Below are positions 53,930 to 61,627 of a DNA stretch of 64,000 nt, one piece after another. The notes beneath the pieces were generated by a model, which had not been told where the DNA came from, searched no databases, and saw only the letters and a program-made list of their open reading frames with translations. Where the stretch lies: contig JAJZBK010000012.1 of the NCBI GenBank assembly GCA_021798955.1, positions 1 to 64,000 of the forward strand, written 5' to 3'. The position numbers were made by a program, and so were the translations under genes. Source of the DNA: Actinomycetes bacterium (GTDB lineage: Bacteria; Actinomycetota; Acidimicrobiia; Acidimicrobiales; RAAP-2). Every line of letters begins with the position of its first letter. The first letter of the stretch is position 1.

Positions 53930-54309
53930 GATTCCTCATCGACGAGAACCTCTCGCCGCGAGTCGCCGAGATCCTCCGAGCCGCTGGGCACGACGCGACG
54001 CACGCCCGTGACCTCGGACTCGGAGCTGCCTCCGATCCCGTCGTACTGGAGACCGCTGGGCGCGACGACCGAGTGATCGTGTCGGCCGACACCGATTTCG
54101 GTGCCCTCCTCGCCCATGACCACCGCGACAAGCCCTCCGTGATCCTGTTCCGGCGCCAGCACGACCGCCGCGCATCCGTTCAGGCGCAGCTCCTCCTCGA
54201 CAACCTCGATGCGGTCACCGACGACCTCGAGGCTGGAGCAGTGGTGGTGCTGACGGAGAGCCGCGTCCGTGTGCGCCGCCTCCCGCTCCTCCCCGAGCCG
54301 GGCCTATAG
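53926..54309 (+). CDS. DUF5615 PIN-like toxin
   Basis: A 127-aa protein beginning MRFLIDENLSPRVAEIL (first acidic cluster), then GHDATHARDLGLGAASDPVVLETA and VIVSADTDFGALLAH (second acidic cluster), the arrangement of Mut7-C/DUF5615 PIN-like RNases. Length is normal and acidic residues are intact. Overlaps the antitoxin by 4 bp. Cargo of the tRNA-Ser islet. Confidence 0.88.
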   Translation: MRFLIDENLSPRVAEILRAAGHDATHARDLGLGAASDPVVLETAGRDDRVIVSADTDFGALLAHDHRDKPSVILFRRQHDRRASVQAQLLLDNLDAVTDDLEAGAVVVLTESRVRVRRLPLLPEPGL

Positions 54310-54327
54310 CGCGCCCCTATTCTGCGG

Positions 54328-54352
54328 TCCGATCGAATCCGAGCTGATCGGA
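54328..54352 (+). terminator. Hairpin after the toxin gene
   Basis: TCCGATC / GATCGGA, a 7-bp stem with an 11-base loop, about 20 bp after the toxin stop. No U-tract. Confidence 0.4.
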
Positions 54353-54414
54353 TCATGCCTGGTGAGGGCTCTGGCTGTCCGCCAATTCACGCCTGGGGCC
54401 GGTTCACATCTGAG

Positions 54415-54553
54415 TAGCAGTGAGTCCGATTCGGCCGCTCTCGCACCTCTCCTCGCCGCCCCCGCCTCGCTCCGGCCACCATCCCTCACATGGCCGGAGA
54501 GACAGGGGTCGGGATCGTTCAGCGGCGTCGGCCCAAGGATAAAGGATCGATCC
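54415..54553. repeat. Direct repeat, right copy (tRNA-Ser 5' half and integrase N-terminal fragment)
   Basis: The offset from the left copy is exactly 2282 bp. Only a few substitutions separate the copies. The tRNA half lacks its 3' partner, and the integrase fragment (starts MAGETGVGI) ends after about 25 codons. It bounds the islet. The remaining gap 54554-54810 has only a promoter and a 5-bp repeat. Confidence 0.92.
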
Positions 54554-54676
54554 TGCCACTCGACGGAGTCCGCCACCGGACCCCGGCCCCCTCAAGACCG
54601 GGTCCCATACGCCCCCCCGGTCGCCGCCACTCCGGCGCGGTGCTCTCGGATCGGTTCCGATCGGCCCGGTTCGGCT

Positions 54677-54701
54677 TGGTCTGGTCTGGTCTGGTCTGGT
54701 C
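54677..54701. repeat. Pentanucleotide repeat (tggtc)5
   Basis: Five uninterrupted units that end at the first base of the lipase -35 hexamer. Confidence 0.9.
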
Positions 54702-54729
54702 GACACTGCCGCGACGGGTTGGGTACCGT
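54700..54729 (+). promoter_or_regulatory. Promoter of the secreted lipase
   Basis: A -35 TCGACA (54700-54705), an 18-nt spacer and a -10 TACCGT (54724-54729). The leader is about 75 nt with a ggggggacgga ribosome-binding site. Confidence 0.6.
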
Positions 54730-54810
54730 GTCCTCGCGGCTCCACCGGAGGTTCTGGCCTGCGGTGGTGTCGTGACGGCGGCCAAGGCGGTCGGTGAACG
54801 GGGGGACGGA

Positions 54811-56130
54811 ATGCGCGTCATGTCTTGGCAGGGCAGGCGAGGTCGACCGCACCGTCGGCCGGTACCGTTCGTAGGGGCAGCCGTCCTGGTGGCAGTCGGT
54901 GCACTCCTCCTGGCCGCGTGCAGTTCGTCTACAGCGTCCTCGGCAACGGCTCCCGCCAGCACTCCCGCCCCGAAGGGCTTCCCGGCCTTCTACGCCGTTC
55001 CCCGATCGCTCCCGACCGCTCCAGGGGTGCTCCTCAAGGACACCCCGGTGACGGTGGCGGGCGTCGACGGGACCACCTACCGCGTCATGTACACGTCCGA
55101 GGACGAGCAGGGCAAGGTCGTCCCCGTCACTGGGCTGGTGTTCGTGCCGCGCTCGGCCCCGCCGGCCGGAGGGTACAAGGTCGTCGCCTGGGGGCACGGG
55201 ACGAACGGGATGGCCGACCAGTGTGCTCCGTCCCTCTCGCCCAGCCAGGCCGTGCCCTCGCTCAACGCACTGCTGTCCGAGGGCTGGGAGGTGACCGCCT
55301 CCGACTACCAGGGAGAAGGCACCCCGCCCGGCGTCCTCGCCTACCTGGTCGGCAACCTCGCCGCCGAGAACACCATCGACCTGGTCCGGGCCGTCCAGCA
55401 CGTTGGCACCTTCCATGCCAGCTCGGACTATGTCGTCTGGGGCCACTCCGAAGGCGGCCAGACCGCCATGTTCGCCTGGCACATCGGGCCGACCTACGCA
55501 CCGAGCCTCCACCTGCTCGGGGTGGTGGCCGGGGCGCCGCCGTCGCAGTTCCAGTACATCTACGCCGCGCTCCAGCACAGCAAGTACGCGTTCTACCTCT
55601 ACATGGCGGCCATCGGGTTCAACGTGGCCTACGGCAACACGGCGGCGCCCCTGTCGGCCGTCACCACGCCGGAGGCCCGCACCCTCGTGCCGCTGGTGAA
55701 GAAGGGCTGTTACAACTACCTCCAGACGACCTTCGACAAGTACCCGCTCGCCTCGCTGGTCACCCACGATCCCTTCACCGTTCCCCAGTGGAAGGTGCTC
55801 CTCGAGGAGAACGACCCCGGCGCCTTCACGACACCCACCACGGTGCCGCTGCTCATCATCCAGGGGACGGCCGACGGTCAGATCCCGCCGATCTCCACCC
55901 AGCTGCTCGCCACGCACCTGTGCTCCATCGGGGCCGAAGTCCAGCGGTGGATGTACCCGGGCGAGCACCACGCCCAGGTGATCGTTCCGTCCACGCCTGA
56001 CATGGTCCACTGGATCGCCGACCGCTTCGCCGGGCAAGCCGCTCCCGACCCCTACGTGCCCCACGGGCTACCCGACGTCCTCGCCCAGGACTGCGCCACA
56101 CCCGGTGGGTTCACCACGCCGGCGCCGTGA
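54811..56130 (+). CDS. Secretory lipase-like alpha/beta hydrolase, lipoprotein
   Basis: A 439-aa protein. Basic N-terminus, hydrophobic helix and lipobox LLAACSSS (Cys near residue 37). The alpha/beta-hydrolase core has VVAWGHGTNG (oxyanion region), the nucleophile elbow WGHSEGGQ, and late acid and base candidates in IIQGTADGQIPP and GEHHAQV. The layout is that of the secretory lipase (LIP) family, common in actinobacteria. The ATG at 54811 has a strong ribosome-binding site; the long open frame upstream comes from the integrase fragment and is not part of the gene. The stop overlaps the next GTG. Confidence 0.88.
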   Translation: MRVMSWQGRRGRPHRRPVPFVGAAVLVAVGALLLAACSSSTASSATAPASTPAPKGFPAFYAVPRSLPTAPGVLLKDTPVTVAGVDGTTYRVMYTSEDEQGKVVPVTGLVFVPRSAPPAGGYKVVAWGHGTNGMADQCAPSLSPSQAVPSLNALLSEGWEVTASDYQGEGTPPGVLAYLVGNLAAENTIDLVRAVQHVGTFHASSDYVVWGHSEGGQTAMFAWHIGPTYAPSLHLLGVVAGAPPSQFQYIYAALQHSKYAFYLYMAAIGFNVAYGNTAAPLSAVTTPEARTLVPLVKKGCYNYLQTTFDKYPLASLVTHDPFTVPQWKVLLEENDPGAFTTPTTVPLLIIQGTADGQIPPISTQLLATHLCSIGAEVQRWMYPGEHHAQVIVPSTPDMVHWIADRFAGQAAPDPYVPHGLPDVLAQDCATPGGFTTPAP

Positions 56131-57056
56131 CGACGTCCGCTCTGCCTCCCCGCTTCGCCACCGAGGTCACCCTGGCCGGTCCGTGGCGTTCGCCAGCCCA
56201 GATGCTCGCCGACCAGGTCATCGACGGGCATGCCTCGGTCCACGACGCGGATGCCGCCGCGTCGATGGGCCTGGCCGGGGCACCCATCGAGGGACCGACC
56301 CACCTGAGCCAGCTCGACCCGCTCGCCACCCTCGTCTGGGGCCGGCGGTGGTTCGAGCAGGGGTGTGCGAGCTGTCACTTCCGCACCATGGTCGTCGAGG
56401 GGGAGGAGGTGCAGGCCACCCTCGTCGCCGACAGCAGCGACCTCGCCGCCATCGAGGCCCACAAGCGAGACGGTGTGCCGGTGCTCACTGGCACCGTGTC
56501 GGTCGGGGACGCCGGACCGACCGAGCTCGAACGGCGCCTCGCCTCCCTCGGTCCCCCCGGCGAGCTCTTCGTCGTCGACCGCCTCGAGGTGGGCATGCGC
56601 GTCGACGCGGGGATCGCCACCCTCTCGCGCCGCGAGCCCAACGGACCGCTCTACCCGTTCTCGCTCGACGACAAGCTCGCCCGGATCACCGAGCCCCACC
56701 CCTGGTACACCGCCGAGGGCGGGGCGTCCTCGCCGTGGGGACGGGCCGTCGTCCCCATCGAGATGGTGAGCGTGCTGGCCCACAAGTCCGGCGGAGCGCT
56801 TCCGGTCCGGTCGCCGGCGCTCGGGCTCTTCCTCGACCTCGAGGTCCGCCTGGTGAACGGACCGGTTTTCGTCGACCAGCCCTACGCGCTGGCCCGCGAG
56901 GTGGTCGGCCTCTCCCAGAGCCGGCGCACGGAGTCGTACTGGACGCGCACGACGCTGACCGACGCCGAGCACGGCACGGTGGCCGCTGAGGTCCTCCTCC
57001 ACCAGGGCGTGTTCAAGACGTCCTACCCCGGCTACCCGGCCGACCGCCTGACCTGA
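56127..57056 (+). CDS. Hotdog-fold (FAS1/MaoC-like dehydratase or thioesterase) protein
   Basis: A 309-aa protein with a double-hotdog feel: the first half has GHASVHDADAAASMGLAGAPIEGPTHLSQLDP, matching N-terminal MaoC-like dehydratase domains, and a second, more divergent half. Catalytic residues are not certain. It is translationally coupled to the lipase (GTGA), which suggests a fatty-acyl substrate. A 13-bp hairpin follows its stop. Confidence 0.65.
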   Translation: MTTSALPPRFATEVTLAGPWRSPAQMLADQVIDGHASVHDADAAASMGLAGAPIEGPTHLSQLDPLATLVWGRRWFEQGCASCHFRTMVVEGEEVQATLVADSSDLAAIEAHKRDGVPVLTGTVSVGDAGPTELERRLASLGPPGELFVVDRLEVGMRVDAGIATLSRREPNGPLYPFSLDDKLARITEPHPWYTAEGGASSPWGRAVVPIEMVSVLAHKSGGALPVRSPALGLFLDLEVRLVNGPVFVDQPYALAREVVGLSQSRRTESYWTRTTLTDAEHGTVAAEVLLHQGVFKTSYPGYPADRLT

Positions 57057-57084
57057 CCGCCCGCACGCCCGCGGGCAGGTCAGG
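57052..57084 (+). terminator. Terminator hairpin after the hotdog gene
   Basis: cctgaccgcccgc pairs with gcgggc-a-ggtcagg (one bulged a), loop acgccc. It overlaps the stop codon. No U-tract. Confidence 0.7.
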
Positions 57085-57134
57085 GCGACCCACCGAGCGC
57101 ACGCGACCTCCACGGCGTCACCCGCCGTCCTCGC

Positions 57135-57140
57135 TACGCT
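57135..57140 (+). promoter_or_regulatory. Putative -10 element of the ERCC4 gene
   Basis: TACGCT, seven bases before the ATG of a seven-codon upstream ORF. Confidence 0.6.
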
Positions 57141-57147
57141 GCCAGCG

Positions 57148-57171
57148 ATGGAGACAGCGGAGCGACCGTGA
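57148..57171 (+). CDS. Leaderless seven-codon upstream ORF (METAERP) coupled to the ERCC4 gene
   Basis: The ATG is seven bases after the TACGCT hexamer, and the TGA overlaps the GTG start of the nuclease (GTGA). The nuclease GTG has no good ribosome-binding site of its own, so terminating ribosomes would supply it. Confidence 0.45.
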   Translation: METAERP

Positions 57172-58163
57172 CACCGTCCGCCACGAGCACCAGCCTGGAC
57201 GACTTCGTCGTCGCCAGGAACCCCGATCCTTCCTCCACGCTTCCCTACCTGGTCCGCGTCCCGCTCGGGCCCGAGGGCATCGTCTTGAAGGCTCGCGACG
57301 TCTGGCCCCGGACAGCCAAGGTCTACTGCCACCCCGCCACCGGTTGGCCAGACCAGCCCGAGATCGTCGACCGGGCCTCCGTGCGTTCCTGCGCTCGTCG
57401 CGGCGCGGCCATCGACTTGGTCCTCGACCGGGGACGCGAGAACCGTTCCCAGTTCGTCTTCGCTCAGGCCAGGGGACGACAGGTCATCTTCTGGCAGAGC
57501 CGCCGGACCAATCGAAAGGCGAGGCCGGCCGTCGTCCTCCCCACCCGCCGGGCGTCCGGGTCGGTGATCGACATCGTCGTCGACACCCGCGAGCGGTACC
57601 CCTGGCGGTTCGCCACCCAGCAGGCCACCACCCGCCGTGGCGCGCTGCCGGTCGGCGACTACGCCGTCGAGCACGAGGGCGTGGTGGTGGCAGTGGTCGA
57701 ACGCAAGAGCCTCGACGACCTGGCTACCACGGCGAGCACCGGTGGTCTGCCCACCCTGCTGGCCGGCCTTGCCGTCGTCGAACGTGCCGCCCTGGTCGTC
57801 GAGGACCGCTACGGCGCCGTGTTCCGGCATCCCCACGTGCGCCCGGGCGTGCTGGCCGAGCTCGTGGCCGAGGCTCAGGTCCGGGTGCCCGAGGTGCCTA
57901 TCGTCTTCGCCGACAGCCGCAAGCTCGCCGAGGAGTGGGCGTTCCGCTACCTCGGAGCCGCCCTCGCCTACCACCTAGCCGACACCCTCGCCGGCGACCT
58001 GGTCGAGCCGCTCGCCGGCGCCGGGCCACTCGAGCCGCTTCCGCCCACGGCTGCCGACATCCGCAGGTGGGCCCACGCCGCCGGCCTCGAGGTCGGTGAT
58101 CGGGGGAGGGTGCCGACGGCGGTCGTCGACGCCTACTGGGAGGCCCACCCCGAAGAGGGCTGA
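57168..58163 (+). CDS. ERCC4-type nuclease with C-terminal Lsr2-like DNA-binding domain
   Basis: A 331-aa protein. Residues about 1-125 are an uncharacterised domain. Residues about 130-265 are an ERCC4/XPF nuclease: VDTRERYPWRF, GDYAVEHEGVVVAVVERKSLDDL (the GD...ERK-x3-D catalytic signature). The tail (about 285-328) reads PPTAADIRRWAHAAGLEVGD, then RGRVPTAVVDAYWEAH, the pattern of the Lsr2 C-terminal xenogeneic-silencer DNA-binding domain (which recognises AT-rich DNA). A structure-specific nuclease with an AT-seeking tail is inferred. GTG 57168 is coupled to the upstream ORF. Confidence 0.82.
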   Translation: MTPSATSTSLDDFVVARNPDPSSTLPYLVRVPLGPEGIVLKARDVWPRTAKVYCHPATGWPDQPEIVDRASVRSCARRGAAIDLVLDRGRENRSQFVFAQARGRQVIFWQSRRTNRKARPAVVLPTRRASGSVIDIVVDTRERYPWRFATQQATTRRGALPVGDYAVEHEGVVVAVVERKSLDDLATTASTGGLPTLLAGLAVVERAALVVEDRYGAVFRHPHVRPGVLAELVAEAQVRVPEVPIVFADSRKLAEEWAFRYLGAALAYHLADTLAGDLVEPLAGAGPLEPLPPTAADIRRWAHAAGLEVGDRGRVPTAVVDAYWEAHPEEG

Positions 58164-58197
58164 CGGGGCTCCTCCAGGCCGTCGACGCCGACCTCGT

Positions 58198-59343
58198 TCA
58201 GGAGCCGCCTCCGGCGCCAGACCGACCACCTCCGAGCGCGTCGGCCAACGGCACGAGGGGCAGTCCGTGGGCCTCGGCCACCGCCGGGTAGACGACCGCT
58301 CCGTCGACGACGTTGACACCTCGCGCCAAGGCAGGGTCGGCGGCAACCGCAGCGGCGAGCCCGGCCCGGGCGATCTCGAGGACCGAAGGGAGGGTGACGT
58401 TGGCGAGGGCGTGCGTCGAGGTATGCGGGACCGCACCGGGCATGTTGGCCACGCAGTAGTAGAGGACGTCGTGGACAGCGAAGGTGGGGTGCGAGTGGGT
58501 CGTCGGGCGGCTGTGGACGAAGCACCCGCCCTGGTCGATGGCCACGTCGACGAGGACGGCCCCGGCCTTCATCCGACGGACGAGGTCGTCGCCGACCAGC
58601 TCGGGGGCTCTCGCTCCGGGGACCAGTACAGCGCCGATCACGAGGTCGGCGTCGAGGACGACGCGCTCGACCTCGAAGGCCGTCGAGGCAAGAGTCTGGA
58701 CGCGGCCCTGGAACACCCGGTCGACCCGCCGCAGCTTGTCGACGTCACGGTCGAGCACGCAGGTGGCCGCGCCCATGCCGACGGCGACCGATGCCGCGCT
58801 GGTCCCGACCACCCCGGCACCGAGGACCACCACCTCTGCATCACGCGCCCCCGACACACCGCCGAGGAGGACCCCGCGCCCGCCCGACTCGCGTTCGAGG
58901 ACGTGCGCGCCGACCTGAGGAGCCATCCGCCCGGCCACCTCGGACATGGGCGTCAGCAGCGGGAGCGTGCCGTCGGCCCGCTGGACCGTCTCGAAGGCGA
59001 CGGCGGTGACCCCTGAGTCGACGAGCGCCTGCGTGCACGAACGCGAGGCAGCAAGGTGCAGGTAGGCGAAGAGGACCTGACCGGCGCGCAGCCGCCCGTA
59101 CTCCTCGGGGACGGGCTCTTTCACCTTGACGACGAGATCGGCACCCTCCCACACGGCGTCCGCTGTCCCGACCACGTCGGCTCCGGCCGCGGCGAACTCG
59201 GCATCGGCGATCGACGAACCCGTACCGGCACCGCGCTCGACGAGGACCCGATGGCCGGCCCGCACCAGCTCGTGGACGCCAGCCGGTGTCATCGCCACGC
59301 GGTACTCGTCGGCCTTGACCTCTTTGGGCACCCCGACTCGCAT
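58198..59343 (-). CDS. ald: Alanine dehydrogenase
   Basis: A 381-aa NAD-dependent enzyme interconverting L-alanine with pyruvate and ammonia. Signatures are MRVGVPKEVKADEYRVAMTP, the Lys/His region VVKVKEP and FAYLHLAASR, and the Rossmann motif VVLGAGVVGTSAASVAVGMGA, with the terminal ALGGGRSG. ATG 59343 lies eight bases after AGGAGG; the in-frame GTG at 59352 is too close to it. Convergent with the ERCC4 gene. Confidence 0.95.
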   Translation of the reverse strand: MRVGVPKEVKADEYRVAMTPAGVHELVRAGHRVLVERGAGTGSSIADAEFAAAGADVVGTADAVWEGADLVVKVKEPVPEEYGRLRAGQVLFAYLHLAASRSCTQALVDSGVTAVAFETVQRADGTLPLLTPMSEVAGRMAPQVGAHVLERESGGRGVLLGGVSGARDAEVVVLGAGVVGTSAASVAVGMGAATCVLDRDVDKLRRVDRVFQGRVQTLASTAFEVERVVLDADLVIGAVLVPGARAPELVGDDLVRRMKAGAVLVDVAIDQGGCFVHSRPTTHSHPTFAVHDVLYYCVANMPGAVPHTSTHALANVTLPSVLEIARAGLAAAVAADPALARGVNVVDGAVVYPAVAEAHGLPLVPLADALGGGRSGAGGGS

Positions 59344-59448
59344 GGGCTCCACCTCCTGTCGACTGGCCGATCTGGCTTCTACCCTGCCCCGCAGCGCGGG
59401 ACCGGACCTGTCCCACCGCCCGGGGCCCGGCTCAGCCCACGATCACCT

Positions 59449-61317
59449 TCAGGGAGCATCGCCACCACGGCTACCCCAGTGGGCACCATCGCCGACGCCC
59501 CCCGCACTCGTTCGCCGCGGACCGGGATCCCGGTCGGCCACGGGTGCAGTACCTCGGGGACGTCCGCCGGCCACGGTGGGCGTCGGGTCGACGGGTAGGT
59601 CTCGAACAACCGCGGCACGAGCGGCACGCCGGCGGGCGGCGCGGCGGCGCACCCGCAGGCGCGCCAGCACCAGGACGATCAAGGCCACCAGCACGATCGC
59701 GACGGCGGCGAGCCCTGCGATCAGAGCCGTGTCAGCACGTCGTACCGGGGGGCGGGCGCGACGGGTCGGCTTCGGGTGTGTCGTGGTGGTCGACGACGGC
59801 GAGGTCGAGGACGGAGCTGGCTGGCGGGCGGCGGCGATGACCTGGGCAGCTTGCAGCGCTGCCGGGCACCCCGGGGTAGGGGTCGCCTGTACGACGGGGG
59901 GCACCTCGGGCGCCTCGGGCATCCCGAAGAGCGTCGTGGGAATGGCATCGGCCATGGCCACCTGACCTGCCGTGTTCGGGTGCAGGTTGTCGGCGGTGAA
60001 GTACGGAGGGTAGGGCAGGTTGGGCTGGCACGCGCCGTTGTAGACGTCGCCCATCACGGCAGCCAGGTCGACCACGCCGTCGAAACCGGTGTTGGGGCCG
60101 AGCAACCAGGCATTGACCGCCTCCAGCGTCGCCTGCTCGGCTGCCGTCCACACCTCGGGCTTCTCCCCCGCCGGGATCTGGGACGCGAACGAAGAGCTCC
60201 GAGGCAGAAGCGTGATGGCGAAGACCTTCACGCCCACTGCGTGAGCCTGTTGGACCACCTGCTCCATGCCGGCGATGATCGCCTGGGCTGTGCCATAGGC
60301 CGCCAGGTGGTCCGTTCCTCCGAACCAGATGTCGTTCGTCCCGAGGAAGACGACGACGTCCTTCGTGCCAGGCAAGTCGAGGGCATCCTGGTCGAGGCGT
60401 TGGACGCCTGGTATCCCACCCGACGTACGGGCGTAGGTGGTCCCCGGAGGGAACACCGTCAGGGTGTTCCCCGAGATCCCCTCGTCCACCACGGCCATCT
60501 GCTCGTTCGCTGGAAGCTGGTCCACCCGCTGGACGAGCACCTCGGGCCAACCGAGCCCGCGGTTCATGAACCCCTCGGTGATCGAGTCGCCGAGGGCGAC
60601 GACCGTCCCCTGGGCGGGCGTGCCCGAGACAGCGATCGCCGACAGCCACGTCATCCGCAGGTCGGCGGGCGCGACGACGAACGGCGCCGCGGTGGCATTC
60701 GTCACCTGGTTACCACCACCGTTGGGCGTGGCATAGGTGACGATCTTCCCCGCGCAACAGTCATGAACGTCGACCTCGGTCGGCCCGGGCGCCCACAGGC
60801 TCACCGCCACGGCCTCTCCGGCATGGACGGTGAGCGGCACCGGGTCGCTCATCACCTCCTGGCCCGCCGGGATCGTCACCGTAGATCGACCGGAGAAGGT
60901 GACGGGGACGATCGGTCCGCTGAGCGCGGCTCCACCCGACGGCGCTTCGGCAGCGGCGGTCACGGCGCCGAAGGTCACCGGCAAAGTGCCGAACGTGTTG
61001 GACAACCGCAGCTCGATGGACGTCCCGCCGACCGCGACGGTCGCGACATCACGCACCGTCGCGTTGACGGCCGCGTCGGCCGGATAGGGGTAGAGCAGGT
61101 CCATGGGTGAGGTCCACGCCGCCTGCCACTGGGGGGGCGGCGGCAGTGTCGTCGTGGTCGTCGACGACGCCGGAGCCGACGTGGACGACGATCGGTCGGC
61201 CTGGGGTGCTGCCCCGACCGCCGAGGAAACTGTCGGGCCAGCAACGGCAGCGATCGCTACAGCCACCAGGGCAGCAAACAGGAGCCGAGGCCGTAGGCGC
61301 CGGCGGCGGCCCGTCAT
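59449..61317 (-). CDS. Surface-anchored SGNH/GDSL-type hydrolase
   Basis: A 622-aa exported protein. Signal peptide MTGRRRRLRPRLLFAALVAV, Ser/Thr-rich linker, a beta-rich N-terminal domain, then a GDSL hydrolase: ALGDSITEG (nucleophile), VFLGTNDIW (Gly-Asn-Asp block) and the Asp-x-x-His of FTADNLHPN. A C-terminal helix (LIAGLAAVAIVLVALIVLVLA) and basic tail anchor it in the membrane. The ATG at 61317 gives the clean signal peptide; a TTG start at 61452 would add 45 residues. A promoter TACACT at 61494-61489 and a seven-codon ORF lie upstream. Confidence 0.87.
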   Translation of the reverse strand: MTGRRRRLRPRLLFAALVAVAIAAVAGPTVSSAVGAAPQADRSSSTSAPASSTTTTTLPPPPQWQAAWTSPMDLLYPYPADAAVNATVRDVATVAVGGTSIELRLSNTFGTLPVTFGAVTAAAEAPSGGAALSGPIVPVTFSGRSTVTIPAGQEVMSDPVPLTVHAGEAVAVSLWAPGPTEVDVHDCCAGKIVTYATPNGGGNQVTNATAAPFVVAPADLRMTWLSAIAVSGTPAQGTVVALGDSITEGFMNRGLGWPEVLVQRVDQLPANEQMAVVDEGISGNTLTVFPPGTTYARTSGGIPGVQRLDQDALDLPGTKDVVVFLGTNDIWFGGTDHLAAYGTAQAIIAGMEQVVQQAHAVGVKVFAITLLPRSSSFASQIPAGEKPEVWTAAEQATLEAVNAWLLGPNTGFDGVVDLAAVMGDVYNGACQPNLPYPPYFTADNLHPNTAGQVAMADAIPTTLFGMPEAPEVPPVVQATPTPGCPAALQAAQVIAAARQPAPSSTSPSSTTTTHPKPTRRARPPVRRADTALIAGLAAVAIVLVALIVLVLARLRVRRRAARRRAARAAVVRDLPVDPTPTVAGGRPRGTAPVADRDPGPRRTSAGGVGDGAHWGSRGGDAP

Positions 61318-61488
61318 GGAACGAGCCGGCGACACGCCAAAAGGCAGCACCGACGGGACGGACCGGCGGTCGAGGGACGTGGCCGAGCCCGCCGACACGG
61401 TCTGACGCCGGAGCCTCCGGCCAGCCGGAACGACGCGGAACCAGGTCGCCAACGAGTCACCGCCAGAGGTCCTCCAACATGCTTGGTC

Positions 61489-61494
61489 AGTGTA
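61489..61494 (-). promoter_or_regulatory. Putative -10 element of the GDSL gene
   Basis: TACACT on the minus strand, eight bases before an ATG (61480) that opens a seven-codon ORF (MLEDLWR) ending at 61457. The next in-frame start of the GDSL frame (TTG 61452) is five bases on. Confidence 0.5.
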
Positions 61495-61552
61495 CGAGGC
61501 GCGGCATCGACCACGAGGGCGGCCGTGGCGACCGTCCGACGGGCTCGCTGCC

Positions 61553-61558
61553 TACCAT
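61553..61558 (+). promoter_or_regulatory. Putative -10 element of the gene at 61620
   Basis: TACCAT, six bases before GTG 61565 of a 20-codon upstream ORF. Confidence 0.55.
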
Positions 61559-61564
61559 CGTGCC

Positions 61565-61627
61565 GTGAGCGGCACGAAGCGACGACGGTCCAGGTGCACC
61601 CGGCGACGGGCGTACCGGCATGCCTGA
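61565..61627 (+). CDS. Leaderless 20-codon basic upstream ORF coupled to the gene at 61620
   Basis: GTG directly follows a -10 element by six bases; the peptide is very basic (MSGTKRRRSRCTRRRAYRHA). Its TGA at 61625-61627 overlaps the first codons of the main ORF, whose ATG is 61620. Function as a coupling element or attenuator is inferred. Confidence 0.4.
   Translation: MSGTKRRRSRCTRRRAYRHA

Noticed and set aside
54490-54810. N-terminal extension of the lipase from the integrase fragment
   Set aside because: The extension contains the duplicated integrase start and a 5-bp repeat; ATG 54811 has a ribosome-binding site, signal peptide and upstream promoter.
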